Below are positions 50,880-63,685 of a stretch of DNA of 64,000 nt, in pieces. Under the pieces are notes generated by a model. The model did no database searches, had not been told where the DNA came from, and was given only the letters and a program-made list of their open reading frames with translations. This DNA is from Limnanthes douglasii subsp. nivea (lineage: Eukaryota > Streptophyta > Magnoliopsida > Brassicales > Limnanthaceae). Position numbers and translations under genes: made by a program. Where the stretch lies: positions 349,629,081 through 349,693,080 of the forward strand of contig JAUPFV010000001.1 in assembly GCA_036936605.1 (NCBI GenBank). The letters are read 5' to 3'. Position 1 is the stretch's first letter, and every line of letters starts with the position of its first letter.

Positions 50880-52790
50880 TATGGTGATGAGAGTTCTACT
50901 AAATAAACTAATGAATTTATATTACGATAATCCAGCCCGAATGTTTACTCCTCTAACTGAGAACGTCATACTAATGTTTGATAAAACAAAAGTGAAAGCA
51001 ATGTATCAAACTCCTCGTTTTATTCTAGCTCCAACCAGTGATAGATGTCATAGATATTTAAGATTCAAGATTGGTCGATAGTGGTGAGCTTGTTCAATTT
51101 GTTAAAAATAAATGAGAGAGAATCAAATGAAAAAAAACGAAGAACGGAAATAAGAAGAGATGGAAAAATGAGGGAGATAGAGGAAAACAACAATATTTGT
51201 ATACTATATTAAATGGAGATACGATGTCTTGAACATACCCAGTTTCAAAGAAAAGGCACAAAATATATTTAAAGGTTCACTTCGTCGATGAATCATCATA
51301 CCATCATTACAAGAAGTAGTTTGTGAAACTAGATGAAAATTTGAGAGGACTTGTAACTCATGAGGATGCGTTGATTATTAATCTGGACATTTCAGAAGTC
51401 ATAGTCTTGCATATGTTGATTAACAATGGTATATTAGCCAAAATAATTTTCAAAAGTAGTTATGAGTGAACGAAAATAGTATTCCATATAAACCTACTGA
51501 TATAAAATTGGTAAGTTATGAAGGTCATCTTGTAAATATGTTGGTGAGGTTGAGATTTCATTATTTATGGGTTATGGTAGTACTGAAAAAACTATAAAAC
51601 GTGATTGTGGAGAGGCCATGGATGCAAGAAATCTAAACGGGATAATTGAAGGAACTTAAAGATAATCATGAGTTGATATGTGATCTCGTTAAATCCTGAT
51701 TAATTGGTATAATATCACTTTGACAAGTAAGTTGATATCACTTAAATATCGAGTTGGAATGATCCTTTGGGTGAGATAATTGAAAAAATGATAGGAAGCG
51801 GGTATATGGTAAATATTTGGAATCAATTGAATTGAAAATTCAAGTTTAAATTGATAAATTTTTAAATAGATTTTTGATATTTTTGCTTGGACCACTGGTG
51901 ATGTGTCTTAAGTTAGCTCGTCTTTTATTTGCCACGAATTATCAATCGATAAGAGGACAATGATGGTTCGTAAAAAAAGAAAGGTTTTTTCCCCTAAAAG
52001 ACAGATGTCATTATCAACGAAGTGGAAAAATTAAAAAAATTAAGATATAGTAGGGAGTCAAGATATATAACTTGGGTGGCTAATCTAATGTTGGTTATGA
52101 GAAAAAATGGACAATAGAGAACGTGTGTGGAATTCACTGATCTCAACAAAGCATACCCAAAGGATGTAATATTTCTACCTCAGATGGATCAGTTGCTAGA
52201 TTATGCCTCGCGTCACGAATTCTTGTCATATGTAGACAAATATTCAGGATATAACCAAATTTGAATGCATCATAATGATGAACATGATACTACTTTTCAG
52301 ACTGAAATAAGTTTACATTGTTATAAATTTATACATTTCTGTTTCAAAAATATAGGGTCAACTTACCAAAGATTAGTCAATCGAATATTTGAAAAACAGT
52401 CGGGAAAAAATTATGGAGGCTCACATAGATGGGATGATTGTAAAAACTAGTTATGAGGATCAACAAATTGAATTTATATATAAAATATTCAAAAATTTGA
52501 AGAAGTTTAATATTAAACTATACCATTTGAAGTGTTCTTTTGGAGTTCAAAGTGGAAACATTTTCAGATATATTGTTAACCAGAACAAAATAGAAGCCAA
52601 TCTTGAATATCTGAAAGTATTATTGAATATGGAGCCACCTAGTCAAGGAAGTTAAAAAATTAACGGGTCGTCTGACAACAATGTTAATTTTTATTTTTAA
52701 ATCTTCTGATAAAAGTCATTTCGATTTTAAAGTACTTAAAGAAGAAAATAAATTCAGTTGTAATAATGATTGTGACGAGGCTTTCCATGT
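50880..52790 (+). pseudogene. Tat-4 gag tail, protease and reverse transcriptase
   Basis: 'FTPLTENVILMFDKTKVKAM' (about 50940-51000) recalls the gag linker of Tat elements. 'FVKLDENLRGLVTHEDALII' (51320-51380) starts the protease, whose active-site D is replaced ('LINNG', 51415-51430). RT: 'VCGIH' for CVDF near 52120, 'ISTSDGS' and 'TLLxIYTFLFQKYR' in shifted frames, then 'EAHIDGMIVKTSYEDQQIEF' (52415-52475), in which the catalytic YVDD is HIDG. 'VKKLTGRLTTMLIFI' (52650-52690) and 'NNDCDEAFHVSKN' (about 52760-52800) end it. It is non-functional. Confidence 0.65.
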
Positions 52791-52799
52791 GTCAAAAAA

Positions 52800-54940
52800 T
52801 TAACTTCAACAAATATTTGGTCAGCTCCTGTATGAGGCAAACCATTGTAACTATATTTATTTCTTTCTAATCTTAGTGTAAGTGTTATCCTGGTCAGGGA
52901 AGATGGAAGGATGCATAAACCAAATTTATTATGTGAGTAAGAGCTTGATTGATACATAAAAGAGATATCTGAATTTATAGAAATTGGATTTAACATTATT
53001 AGTAGCATCTAGAAAGATAAGACCGTACTTTTAGAGTCATACTATCATCTTATGATTTTTCCCTTAAAAGTGTGCTATAGAAATCATATATCTTGGGAAG
53101 TCTTACATGATGGACGATGCAATCAGGAGAGTATGAGATCTTGTATGAACCACATATTGCAATAAAAGCCCAAGCATTACATATTTTATTAATGAGTTCA
53201 CTGGAGAAAGAACTGATGATTACGAGGGTGCACAGTCTGAAATGGAATATAATTTAGAATAAATAGTGGAATTTTGTGGAGCTTCATGTATTAAATTAAC
53301 AATATGTTAGGATCATCTTGAATGCACCATTTAGTGAAGACATTAGACAATCATTGAAGTTCGGTTTCAATGTGACGAATAACGTAACAAAAAATGAGGT
53401 TGTGTTCCGTGGTTTAAACCTGGATTGCATTTGTGGAGCAAATATTATATTAATGAGATCATATTCTTATTTTTTGTTAAGTCAAACAAAATGATAATAC
53501 GAGGCTAAGCAAGAAAATATGAAGGAATACTTGAATATATTATAAGAATGGGAAAATAAATTTAAAGAATAAATGCCTCGTATAAACAACTCAGTTACAG
53601 ATTCCTAAACAAGATAGGAGTGTTAGGATATAATCTGCTTATTATTATCCAAGAAAGATCATCTAAAGAGTACGAAGAGCAAGAGTTCAATGTATTAGCA
53701 AAATATACAGTTGAAGATTTGATATAGAATTATATGTACTATTTGAGGGATTGGTTTCCTTGAAGGAACGGTTGAGGCCCATGCTTTAAGAATACGAGCT
53801 GTTAAATATATAATTCTTAACAATATCCTTTATATAAAAAATGCTACATGACCAATGCTACGATGTTTGAATAAATACAAAGCTGTTTTTATCGTTCAAG
53901 ATTTGCATGAAGGTATTGCTATAGCTATTGTAGATATGGAAGGTTGATCATGCGTTTTCTTCATGCGGGTTTCTATTGGCCAAAACTAACAACATATGTC
54001 GCGTTTATTGTACAAAGTCATGACGTCAGTAAAATATATGTTAATACGAGCCACTTTTCAAACGAGCCGATTAGTGTAGTCCATATGCCTTGCCGATTTG
54101 ATAAATGAAGAATAGATCCAGTGGGACTTTTACCAATAACTACATGAAAGATGCAATACTTAGTTGTAGTTATTGATTACTATAAAAAATCATTTGAAGA
54201 ATAAGCTTTACACAAGATGAGGGTTCAAGAAATTTGTGATTTTGTACAAAGTCAAATTATGTCTAGATATGGGGTCCCAAATATTTTAATAACAGATGAT
54301 GGGCCTCAACTACATAATGATAGATTTGAGATATTTTATAGAAGTTAATTGAATAGAATAATATTTTTTGACTCTATACTACCTCTAGGAAAAGAAACAA
54401 GTAGAGGTGACGAATAATACATTTATGGATGGAATAAAGAAAAAGATCTGGTGAGCTAAAGGAAATTGGCCTTGTAAGCTTGCATTAATGTTCTGGGCAT
54501 ACAAAACGACCCTCGGGTTGGCTACAGGAGAAAATTCTTTCTCATTAGTATATAGGATACAAGTAGTAGCTCCAGTAGAAATTATCGTTAATAATCACAT
54601 GATACAGTATTATTCAGAAGAAAACAATAGTGAATGAAGATAAGTTTCTATCGATTTGATTGAAAAACAACTAGATCAAGTTTAGGTTAGGGCAAGACAC
54701 TATATATATTCAGTAAAGAGCAGATTTGACTCAAATTTAAAACCTAAAGTTCTTAAAGAGGGTGAGTCAAAAGATAATAATGCATGGAAACTAGCTCCAA
54801 ACTGAGATGGACCATACAAAGTTATTTTCAGAGGAGGCGTATTGGTTAAAAGACATAAATATAAATGCATTAAAGTATTCCTAGAACATAAGTCATTTAA
54901 AACTATATGGAGGAAATCTGTAATATGGTTGTGCATTCTT
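52800..54940 (+). pseudogene. Tat-4 RNase H and integrase
   Basis: RNase H: 'IYYVSKSLIDT' (about 52930) and a later 'NEVVFRGLNLDCI' (about 53395-53430). Integrase: zinc region 'RFLHAGFYWPK' (about 53950), core 'TTxKMQYLVVVIDYYKK' (54140-54190), 'ILITDDGPQLHNDRF' (about 54285-54330, the second catalytic Asp block), 'GELKEIGLVS' and 'TGENSFSLVYRIQVVAPVEI' (54525-54585), then 'GPYKVIFRGGVLVK' (54810-54850), typical of the C-terminus. Stops and shifts everywhere. Confidence 0.68.
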
Positions 54941-54999
54941 TTTCCCTTCCGGTGGTGCGGGAGGTTTTTTTAATGAAGCACATTATAAGTCAATTCATT

Positions 55000-57430
55000 A
55001 ATAAAGAAGTTTGCTTTTGAAAAAATAATATTTTATTTATATTAGAAAAGAAAAATCTGAAGAGAAAGCTAGATATTCAAGCTTCATATATATCAGAGAA
55101 GAAAAATCAATTAAAAAAGATAATTATTCGAGTTATAAAAATTCAACAAATATTTTTTTCTCCTTAATATTATTTGTAATTTATTCTAAAATATTCTTCT
55201 TACTATCTTTCACAATATTTTCTACATCCTCTTTTGACATCTTTAGTTTTTTTGGTTTCAAAACTATCGAGCTTCTCTTGAAAACTTTTAACATGAATTT
55301 TCAAAACAGTATCTTTAAGATTTCAAATCGGAGTTTTTATTGGTAATTGTGTTAATTTTGTTAGACATAGTGTCAACTTGACCCGATAGACAACATTATT
55401 CTTAGCTAGTTCAATATTCTGAGAAATCAGTTAATTATGTTAAGTGAGTTGTTCAATACTTTGGGAGACCAAATAAGCTTTTTGTGAAATCAACTCTGCA
55501 TTTTGACATTTAAGCACTTAAAATAGCCACCAGGTTGTCATTCACAAATTTATCTTTTAACGGTTTTTTATATTTTTGTTAAAAAAATGAATGATTTTTT
55601 TAAGTCACCGGTTAGTTCTTTAATAGATCCAAACAACATAGGATATGGTTTAAAAAATTTCATTACCTCGATGTCGGACGGAGTCATCTTTCGATATACA
55701 AACATCATCGAATTATGTTAGTTCTAGAAGATAAAAAAAGATAAAAGCGAATCTTTATCTAAATTTTAAGTTGTCTTTGTAAGATGCTAACCATACTTAT
55801 ATTGCTGTCATGAGACATATTAGGGAAATATTTGAGTTTAAAATTCATCATTAAGGCTGGACATTGAAGGCTTATAGAATTAGGTCGCTGAGTGGTATTT
55901 GTAAGAAGTGTTGGCTAGATAGTCAAAGAGGTAACTAAGGGTTTTGTATCGATTGTTGAGTTGAAGGATCATAAGAAGTTGTATTTTTTCACTTTTCTTT
56001 GGTCAGATGAAAAACTTGCAAGTTTATTGGATTTATTAGTGTCTTCTTTATTTGTTTGTTGATCAGAGAAAATGGTAGGTAGTTTTGCATTGGTAATAGA
56101 AGCATGATCAAGAATGGTGAAATTCTTCTTAATACCAGTAGTTTGACTAGAAATTGAAGAATTTATTCTGTTACAAGTAAGCACATTATCAGAGACATGA
56201 ATTTTTCTTTTGGTGTTGGCATGGATCAAATTGGAAGTAGACTTCTTCTTTAAAGAGGTTTCTTTATGTTTGGAGGTATTTTTCTCAGAAGTAGCTAGGT
56301 TCATGTCAAAGATGATGATTAGATTTTTTTTGCTTGACATGGTTCATATCAGAGATGGTTAGACCATTTTCTTCAATACGAACCCCTTCATGCTTTACAA
56401 GTGTTCGTCCATTTTTCGTAAGAGACTCTTCTGGTGGTGTAGGATTATTTACAGAAATGATAGAATCATTATTATGTTGAACATGATTTACAACGTTAGT
56501 ATCTTTATTCTTCATATGAATAACAAGGTTATCCTGAGTATCGTCAAGATCATTGTGTTGGTGACAGGATCCTGCATCAGGATCAGATTGGTTTTTCTAG
56601 CAAATAATTTTTCTAGGAGAAGCAGTATCGTTGTCTTTTGATATTTTTTTCTCATGAATATTTGAACGAAGACCAAACGTTTTTTTGCCACGAAAAAGTT
56701 CAAGAAGCACACTTGTAATGATCTTGGGGGTAGCTTCTTCTTCGGTTGCAATTAGAGTAATTTTATCGTCAGTTTTCATGGTAAGCTCTTTAATGTTACA
56801 AAGACCCGCTAGCAAAAAATATACAACTGTAACAAGAGGATGTTTTTCTAAAAAACCGAATTGGAAAAGTTGCAACTACTAATCCACAGAATGATTTATA
56901 TAAACATCATTATAAAATTTTCTGAAATTGTTGATATTGACCATAATCTGTAAAGAAGGAAAACACATAAGGAGAGTATTAGTGAAGCAAGTGGAAAATA
57001 ATCTGAAAAAAAAGTAAAGATACCATATCTTACGTGTACTCATCCATCTTCTTTCGACTAGACCATATCATCGGTCAGCATTTAGATACTCCCATTTCCC
57101 GGTTACACATATATAAGAACTTTTCCAAGTGTGGTCAAAAGAAGGTAGGTTAACAATTTTGTTTCCATGTTTGATAAATATATAATAAATAGGTATGTTT
57201 TGAAGCTTTAAAATATTGATATTTTTTAAGCATGTTTCATCATCAAGGAGACCATATTGATGTCTAAATTCTGAATGCTTTTCTTCAGACATGTGTTTAT
57301 AGGTAAATTGATTAAATTATTCATCTACAAACTTTATATTTTTTTCTGGAAGATCAACAAAAGGGAGTTGGATCTAGGCTTTTGGTGATGATTTTTTTCC
57401 TTTTGGGAGCTATTTTCTGGGTAAAAGAAT
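55000..57430 (-). pseudogene. Antisense ORF of Tat-4
   Basis: Read on the minus strand from about 57430. 'YIFIKHGNKIVNLPSFDHTW' and 'KSSYICVTGKWEYLN' (57210-57075) fit the block seen in plant 'gypsy type transposon' proteins. Asn/Lys/Ser-rich segments follow (56515-55969: 'NTSKHKETSLKKKSTS', 'HANTKRKIHVSDN'). A coiled-coil-like stretch with 'KCQNAELISQKAYLVSQSIE' lies at about 55515-55455. The order block, polar linker, coiled coil is the same as in the antisense ORF of Tat-1. The N-terminus is missing and no TATA box could be judged. Confidence 0.5.
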
Positions 57431-57439
57431 AACGAATGT

Positions 57440-58757
57440 CAGCATGATTTTTAAGTCACTTAATTATGTATTTTGTTATTTTCAGTTAATATTGATGAGA
57501 TAAAATCTAAGTTCATAGATTTTCTAAGTTGAAGAAGTAGAAACAATATGCGAATTCTGAGAAGGAAATATAAAATAAAATATTTTCTTCAATTTGAAAA
57601 TTCGTTGAACATGTGCTATCTGATTACATTTGATTAATAATCATGATGTATATGAGTGGATGAAAAAAGAATAAAAAATATAAAAAATACCATTTAAGAA
57701 TATTTGAAAAAAAATGTTTGGATTAAAGACGTTAGAGCTCTGATAGAACAAGCGCATAAAACATATGAATTTAGGATGAAATAATAATAAAAAGATAATG
57801 TTTTGGTATAAATATGAGATATGTTGTAGAGAATGTCAGCTGTTGAATTAGAAATGGATCAACGAATATATTTTTGTTTAAAATAATAATAATTAAACTT
57901 GTTGAAAAGTGGAACAGTTTATAAAACTTGTCAAGAACTTACTCAGTCTAAATGTGTAAGTTTATACTAATGGAAACATAAATCTCAGATATCAAAATCA
58001 ACGCGCTAAAACTTTTTAAATTAAATTAAATTAAAAAATCATTAAGTTTACCGATGATACCTCGTCTAGGTAATTTTTAATAGTTCCCAAAGAAATCGTT
58101 TTACAAAAATTTATTTAAAAACTATGGGGAGTCCTGAAAAGTTATATCGAATAAATAGTATATATTATTTATAATGATGAGGTAAGATTAAATCAAATAC
58201 TAACAAAAGGATAAAATGCAGAAAATAAGAAGACGTTAGACGATGGTGATAAAGTTCATAAAAATGGTTAGACAAAGGTCATAAGAGGATGTTAGACGAA
58301 GTTTATAAATGAAATATTAGACTAGGGTCATAAAAAGATGTTAGACGAACGTCATAAAAAAGATTTTATATGAGGGTGCAAAAGAAGATAAGACGACGGT
58401 CATAAAGAAATAGTCTAACAAAGATCATGAAAAAAATGTTAGACGAATGTCATAAAGAAGTGACTAGACGTAATTTATAAAAATAATGTTAAACGAGGGT
58501 AATAAGGAATATGTAGATGAGGGTCACAAAGTAATTTATAAAAGAATATGAACTAGGAAAACATAAAGGTAGTTTAAGAAGTTATAATTGAATAACACAT
58601 GTCATTATTTAATAGGTTATCAAGATTGTTTGTTAGGCCGTTACAACACGTTTAGCGTTGTAATGGGTAGACAATATATTGTAAGTAGTATAAATAAGGA
58701 CTCAATGCTCCATTGAGAGATTGATCACAAAAGAAATAAAGAAAACTATTGTTATCA
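57440..58757 (+). repeat. Possible Tat-4 3' LTR with 25-bp tandem repeats
   Basis: The right part has an LTR-promoter look: GTATAAATAAGGACTC at about 58688, then a short leader with CTCCATTGAGAGATTGATC, and a possible end TTGTTATCA near 58757, beyond which a MULE-3 coding remnant begins. No left boundary or partner LTR was found, so the limits are guesses. Confidence 0.35.
58210..58560. repeat. Degenerate tandem array, unit about 25 bp (GTTAGACGAAGGTCATAAA)
   Basis: About twelve units of the type GTTAGACGANGGTCATAAAR-AGAT follow one another with substitutions and small indels. It lies upstream of the TATAAATA motif of the putative LTR. Confidence 0.8.
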
Positions 58758-61190
58758 GAATTACTTTCAATGGTATATCGAGCAATGGTAGCGAGTGACA
58801 ACAACTAAGTCAAGATTGGGTAATGTCATCCAATAACGCAATTCTAGATTTAATTTAAACCAAGTTAACCATATAATATTTGATCTAAAATATTTATCAA
58901 ACCATACACGACCAAATATAAATCGTAATTAATTTTAACCTTGTATAATTAATGGTCACTCTAACTTTATATTGTACACAGATTTAGATACGATAAGAAA
59001 ACCATATTATCCGTCTAATATAACGTGTACCACGCTAGTTATAAACTGATGTAAAAATTTCATGATTTGTTTACCATAGGTCGAACTAGGTTTTCAAACT
59101 TTTTTATCACTTTATAATTTTTGGTACTGGACACGTGCTCTTCATTTTTGATCGAGTGATACCTACCATATCATGTATAAGCACTCATCACTTCCTTACT
59201 CACATTCTCAAAATATGATTTATCTTGTTTAATCAATTTATCCAAGCCGACCTTTTTCCTACCGTTAGTAACTGGTTCTTTAAGCGGTAACACATGAATC
59301 TGTTCGGGAATAAAGATTTGTATAACCTTATTAATAATATTATCTTGAATTTCAAGTTTGTAGATGCAGACTAAGTTATATATATTATCTTTATTTATCT
59401 TATAAGATCATTTTCAATCGTGATTTTATCTCGAGGAGTAATGTCTAATGTACTCCAGAATCTATCACATTCGAATTTTTAATTGGATATTTCATATAGA
59501 CAAGGCAAGGCGTGTTCTTTTTTAAAAACACAACCCCATGTTACTTTATCGAGGCTAATATCTTTAGCCCTTTGATGATTCCACATCAACAAATCTAAGT
59601 TCTTACTTAATATTTTACTTTTTATGAGGCTAAACATATAAAAAAAATCCATATATTTTATTGAAATACTAAAATTATTGCGCTCGGATTATTCAAAAAT
59701 ATTTGAATGTTGAAGATCAAGTAATTCATGAAATTTACTCTAAAAATCCCTGAAATTTAGTAGATTTGTACTGATGTAACATTTTAGATTAGCATGAGCA
59801 TTGTCGATCCAATAAGATGCAATCAGAGTTGTCTCTATGTAAACTACTTGATTTTCATATTTTGAGAATAATAACTTGACCAATTTGTAGTTGGTTTGCC
59901 TATTTATTTAAACTATTGGTCAAATAAGTAAGAAAGGTTTCAATTACGGATCTATCCATTGATTCATAATATAATCTGTAACATTCGGGTAATTAGAAAA
60001 CACTTCATGCATTGTTGCGAGGTTTGTGTTAAATTATTGCAAGGTGTTTGCTCAAGTTATGAAATTCCATCAACTCATCCACATCATCCTAATAGGATTC
60101 AACTTCTTGGCATTTACAAGAACATTTAGTTATGTGTCATTTGCATAGCAAGTGGATTGCATCCAAAAAAACTTCGGTACGAGCTTGTACCAATGTTAAC
60201 TGTCGATCGGTCCAAATAATACTCATAAATTGACTATTATTATTATCCAACATCACCGTACGTAGAACACTCAATGTCCAATTATAGTTAGAATCTTGCT
60301 CTTTTGGAAAAAAAATAAAAACAACATAAAATTTTATTTTTGTTAAAGGACGCCAACTAATTTGAGCAACGATATTTTATACATCGTTGTCTTGTAAATA
60401 CTATCCATTATAGTTATTTATGTTAATGTATGAAATAAATAAATGCTTGTACAATACATAAAATATAGTTCGATGATCACATCATATCCCTCGTTTGTCC
60501 GATGCCACACGTAGTAATTATGTTTCTTCATTGTTTATAAAAATATATTGTAGTTGCGTTTGACCAAATTTTTCAAAAATATTATGTTTTTGTCAAACAT
60601 TGTATATGGTTCGCATGCTAGATACAATCTCAGGATTATGGCTCTTCAAACCCATATATATTTCCTTAGGACGACAACCGGCTAAAGATAACTTATGAAC
60701 TAACTTTTTTGGTTCGATTTAAGTTTATCATTGGAGAACGACCTTAATAGCGCTCGACCAGTGTATGGTATATAGTAGGTAATTCCTTAATTCTATTCAC
60801 TCATATACTAGAAGCTTTATCAAGTACCTTCAACAAAACTAGACGATCACATTTTTTTTATTTTACAATTTATTTTCTTAATACCATATGTACTAGCCTT
60901 TGGTTTGTATGTGGCATACATTTTGCATCAGTAATATAGTCTATGACCTTTTCTAGTTTTAACTTTATCATACAAGATAATAATGACGATAAACCCATAT
61001 CTTTTGTCTTCCTCCATAACTCATTCATCCAAACCTGCTTTAGTGTATTATTCTTGCGTGGTAAATATGTGTGTCTAATCAACAATCATATATTGGTTGT
61101 TCGAGATCCTACAATATATAAACCACATTTGCAATTATAATGCAACTCTAAAACTAGATATAATAAATGATAAGATATAACCTAAAATTT
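58755..61190 (-). pseudogene. MULE-3 transposase with OTU-like domain, decayed
   Basis: Read on the minus strand. The N-terminal part is near 61090-60900 ('KRYGFIVIIILYDKVKTRKG' in a shifted frame). 'KLVHKLSLAGCRPKEIYMGL' and 'EIVSSMRTIYNV' (about 60700-60620), 'GYDVIIELYFMYCTSIYLFH' (about 60480-60420) and 'TIMDSIYKTTMYKISLLKLV' (60420-60350) match MULE transposase blocks. 'GRKKVGLDKLIKQDKSYF' (59260-59210) is the linker. The OTU-like motif 'FITSVVHVILDG' is at 59070-59015, followed by a stop and Y-G-F, so the catalytic Cys position is again Tyr. 'RYWMTLPNLDLVVVTRYHC' (58830-58775) is the last block before the putative LTR. It aligns with MULE-2 but lies in opposite orientation. No PMD partner is visible. 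Confidence 0.7.
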
Positions 61191-62049
61191 TGCTACCATA
61201 TATATAGTTTAATTGTAGTATGTAGATAAAACATAAGGTATAAATTAAGTTTAGCACTTCTTGCTAGGTAGTGGAGATATTTTAATGAGATTTCTCTAGG
61301 ACATAGCGATTATGTTATATTATTTTGTCCAGCATAAGTGGCGATTTAGGTTGAACTCGTTAGTAGCTAACAATTTATCTCACGATTTTCCACTCAAACT
61401 TAGAGAAATATTTGACAAGATTCACCGGTATGTAACAAGTTCATCGTGAATCATTACACATAGCAAACGTTTATTCATCATAAACCAATAGTGATTCATT
61501 ACCTTAATTTCTATGTTGTGATTAATCTCGAACTCTAATTTATTGCAACTTTAATTCATAGCTCGAGGTTCAAAGATTTTGTTAGTTCAAGAGTTAGTAT
61601 TTAATGTTAGAGTTTTATTAAATTTAGTGTTTTTTATGAGTTAATGATTTATTATTATTTTTATGAGTTAAATGTGTTTTTAGAGTCTAAAATTAAAAGG
61701 TAAATAATTAGAGGTAAAATTATAATTTCATGTTTTAACAAGTTAAATTCAAAAGATAAAAAATCCAACAAAATTATAATAAAATATAGCAATACTAAAA
61801 TGAATTATATAAAATCTCACGCACAATCAAAATGGATTAATCTTCCATAATTTGTTATAGTTTTTTTTGTAATGGAAAATAAAATTTAAATAATAATAAT
61901 ATTAGTTAGATAATATTTCAGCACGACCAAGGAATTTTGGTTCCATGGAATTTGTATCAAATTTCGGAGAGGATACCAAAAGATAAAGTTGATCCCAGTG
62001 TACTGGTCTCCATGAATATTTTGTTATTCTTTTCACGATATAAGTAATA
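61191..62049. other. AT-rich spacer
   Basis: No gene is recognised. It may include the outer part of MULE-3 and the 3' end of the LINE, but neither a terminal repeat nor an A tail could be fixed. Confidence 0.4.
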
Positions 62050-63345
62050 AATTACAATACAAAATGTCGTACGCCAAATGTTTTCTAGTACATTTGGGGT
62101 GGGTTTCCCGCGTGAGGCTGTGTGCAACAAGGCTGGCCAGTCATGCTTAATGTTATGGAAGTTAAGTTTTTAAAATCTAGCTTTCCAAATCATCCGAAAA
62201 AAGCATTCCATCAATTGATGATGGATTTTGGTTGAGAATTACATTAGGCACAATTCGAGAGAAGTTGAATATTAAGGCTAGAAGTTCATCCTCTGTGAAT
62301 AGTTTTCTATGGATAGTCAGCTAAATAATGAAAGAATGTTTGGGTATGTTATACTTGTTCCAAACTAGGTTAGACCAAGGTACAGGAGGACCCAGAGTTC
62401 TAATAGAATGGTACGTGTTGAGAATTAAAAATTTACTAATATGATTTTGTGACCAAATCTTGATGTTATTGCCCCTGGTGGGTGGGGAAAGTTGTTGGAT
62501 AACTTCACAAATTTCAATTAAATGTGATTGGTTAGATCTTCTGCGCGAGCGGATCGAGGTTGGCCAGTGTCAAGTTCCATACGATATTATATCGGAAACT
62601 TTTGTATTGGTACATATCCAGGTCGGCTAGATGATACTTTGACCATATATGTTGATAAGAGAATTGCTATAAAACCAAGGGTCAAACGGAGGGAGATGGA
62701 TGAGTTATCCCCGACTTGAATTTTATAAAGACTCGATTTTGTGGTTCGAAGATTTAGGATTTTCCTCCAAACTCAACTAAGATTAGATCCCACAGTGATG
62801 TTCCAAAAACAATTATTTTTATTGCTTCAATTAACATTCAATTTCTCCATAATGATTTGGTATTTTGACCTCAAAATGATCTAGAAATATTCAAGGGCGT
62901 CAACCTGATTCCAAATTTTGAGGTTGATAATCCCAAGGTCACCCTCTTGTAAGGGCAAGGAAATTTTAGTTCAAGTGACTTTGGAACCTGCTATTTTCAT
63001 TTTAGGTTCAGAGTTCAGACCATAGGAATAAATGAAATATTTGTGTAAAATCTTTAAGGACATGTATAGGGAGGATAAAAATTGATGATCAATAAACTTG
63101 ACTAGCAAAAAGGACGACCTTGATCAGTTGGAGTCTACCAACATAAAATAAGTGTTTGGAGGTCCATAAGTTGATGTGATTCATAGTTTTTTTGGAAAAT
63201 TGGTTTACAGTCATCAAGGTCACGCGGGTGGTAATAAGGGGAACTACCAGGAATCGCAGTGGGAGGGAGCCCTCCTCAAACCATGAGCAGATATTAATAA
63301 GGTTGAATATTTTTGGAAGTGGCATTTTGCCATCTCCGAAGGGGT
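62050..63345 (-). pseudogene. LINE (non-LTR) reverse transcriptase C-terminal remnant
   Basis: Read on the minus strand. 'EEGSLPLRFLVVPLITTRVT' (about 63275-63215) and 'HINLWTSKHLFYVGRLQLIK' (63180-63120) match the conserved end of plant LINE RT (F.EGSLP..YLGVPL..; WTSK.LSYAGR.QLI). Then 'LPLQEGDLGIINLKIWNQ' (about 62960-62905) and, lower, 'GPPVPWSNLVWNKYNIPKHS' and 'RKLFTEDELLA' (62395-62285), the zinc-binding domain that follows RT (one Trp is a TAG stop). The RT catalytic part (YADD) is not included. The element would need the missing upstream half to be complete. It abuts the Tat-5 LTR on its 5' side. Confidence 0.78.
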
Positions 63346-63661
63346 AGTTCGGACTTTATCCATGCTATACTTTTTATAAACAGTAAATATAAGTGGATCA
63401 TGACTCAATTGTGTGCTAAACGGTGACTTATCTTTAGTACCCAACTTTAAAACCTGACCCGGATCCAAAGTCCGACCCGAATGGCCCATGGGTCACAAAA
63501 ACAGTATAAATACCCCAACCAGCCTCATTTAATAGGTTGGAATTTTTCTAGAGATATTAAATACAAGTATACACCTCTCTTATCTCACTACTCACTACTT
63601 AAAAGTTAATACCGAATAGCCAAACTACCCAAAAATACCCTCCAATTATAGACTATCGACA
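63346..63661 (+). repeat. End of a Tat-type 5' LTR (Tat-5)
   Basis: A TATA box TATAAATA at 63505-63512, a leader of about 150 bp and an end at or near CGACA (63657-63661), followed by a primer-binding-like motif, support a 5' LTR. Its left boundary is uncertain; it may begin where the LINE ends. Confidence 0.45.
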
Positions 63662-63667
63662 CCAAAT

Positions 63668-63685
63668 TGGCGACCATAATGGGAG
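63668..63685 (+). other. Primer-binding-site-like motif of Tat-5
   Basis: TGGCGACCATAATGGGAG resembles the TGGCGCCGTCTGTGGGA wording found after Tat LTRs, with several mismatches. Confidence 0.45.

Noticed and set aside
58210..58560. Second repeat array that could be mistaken for CRISPR
   Set aside because: Degenerate tandem units with no spacers, in a probable LTR.
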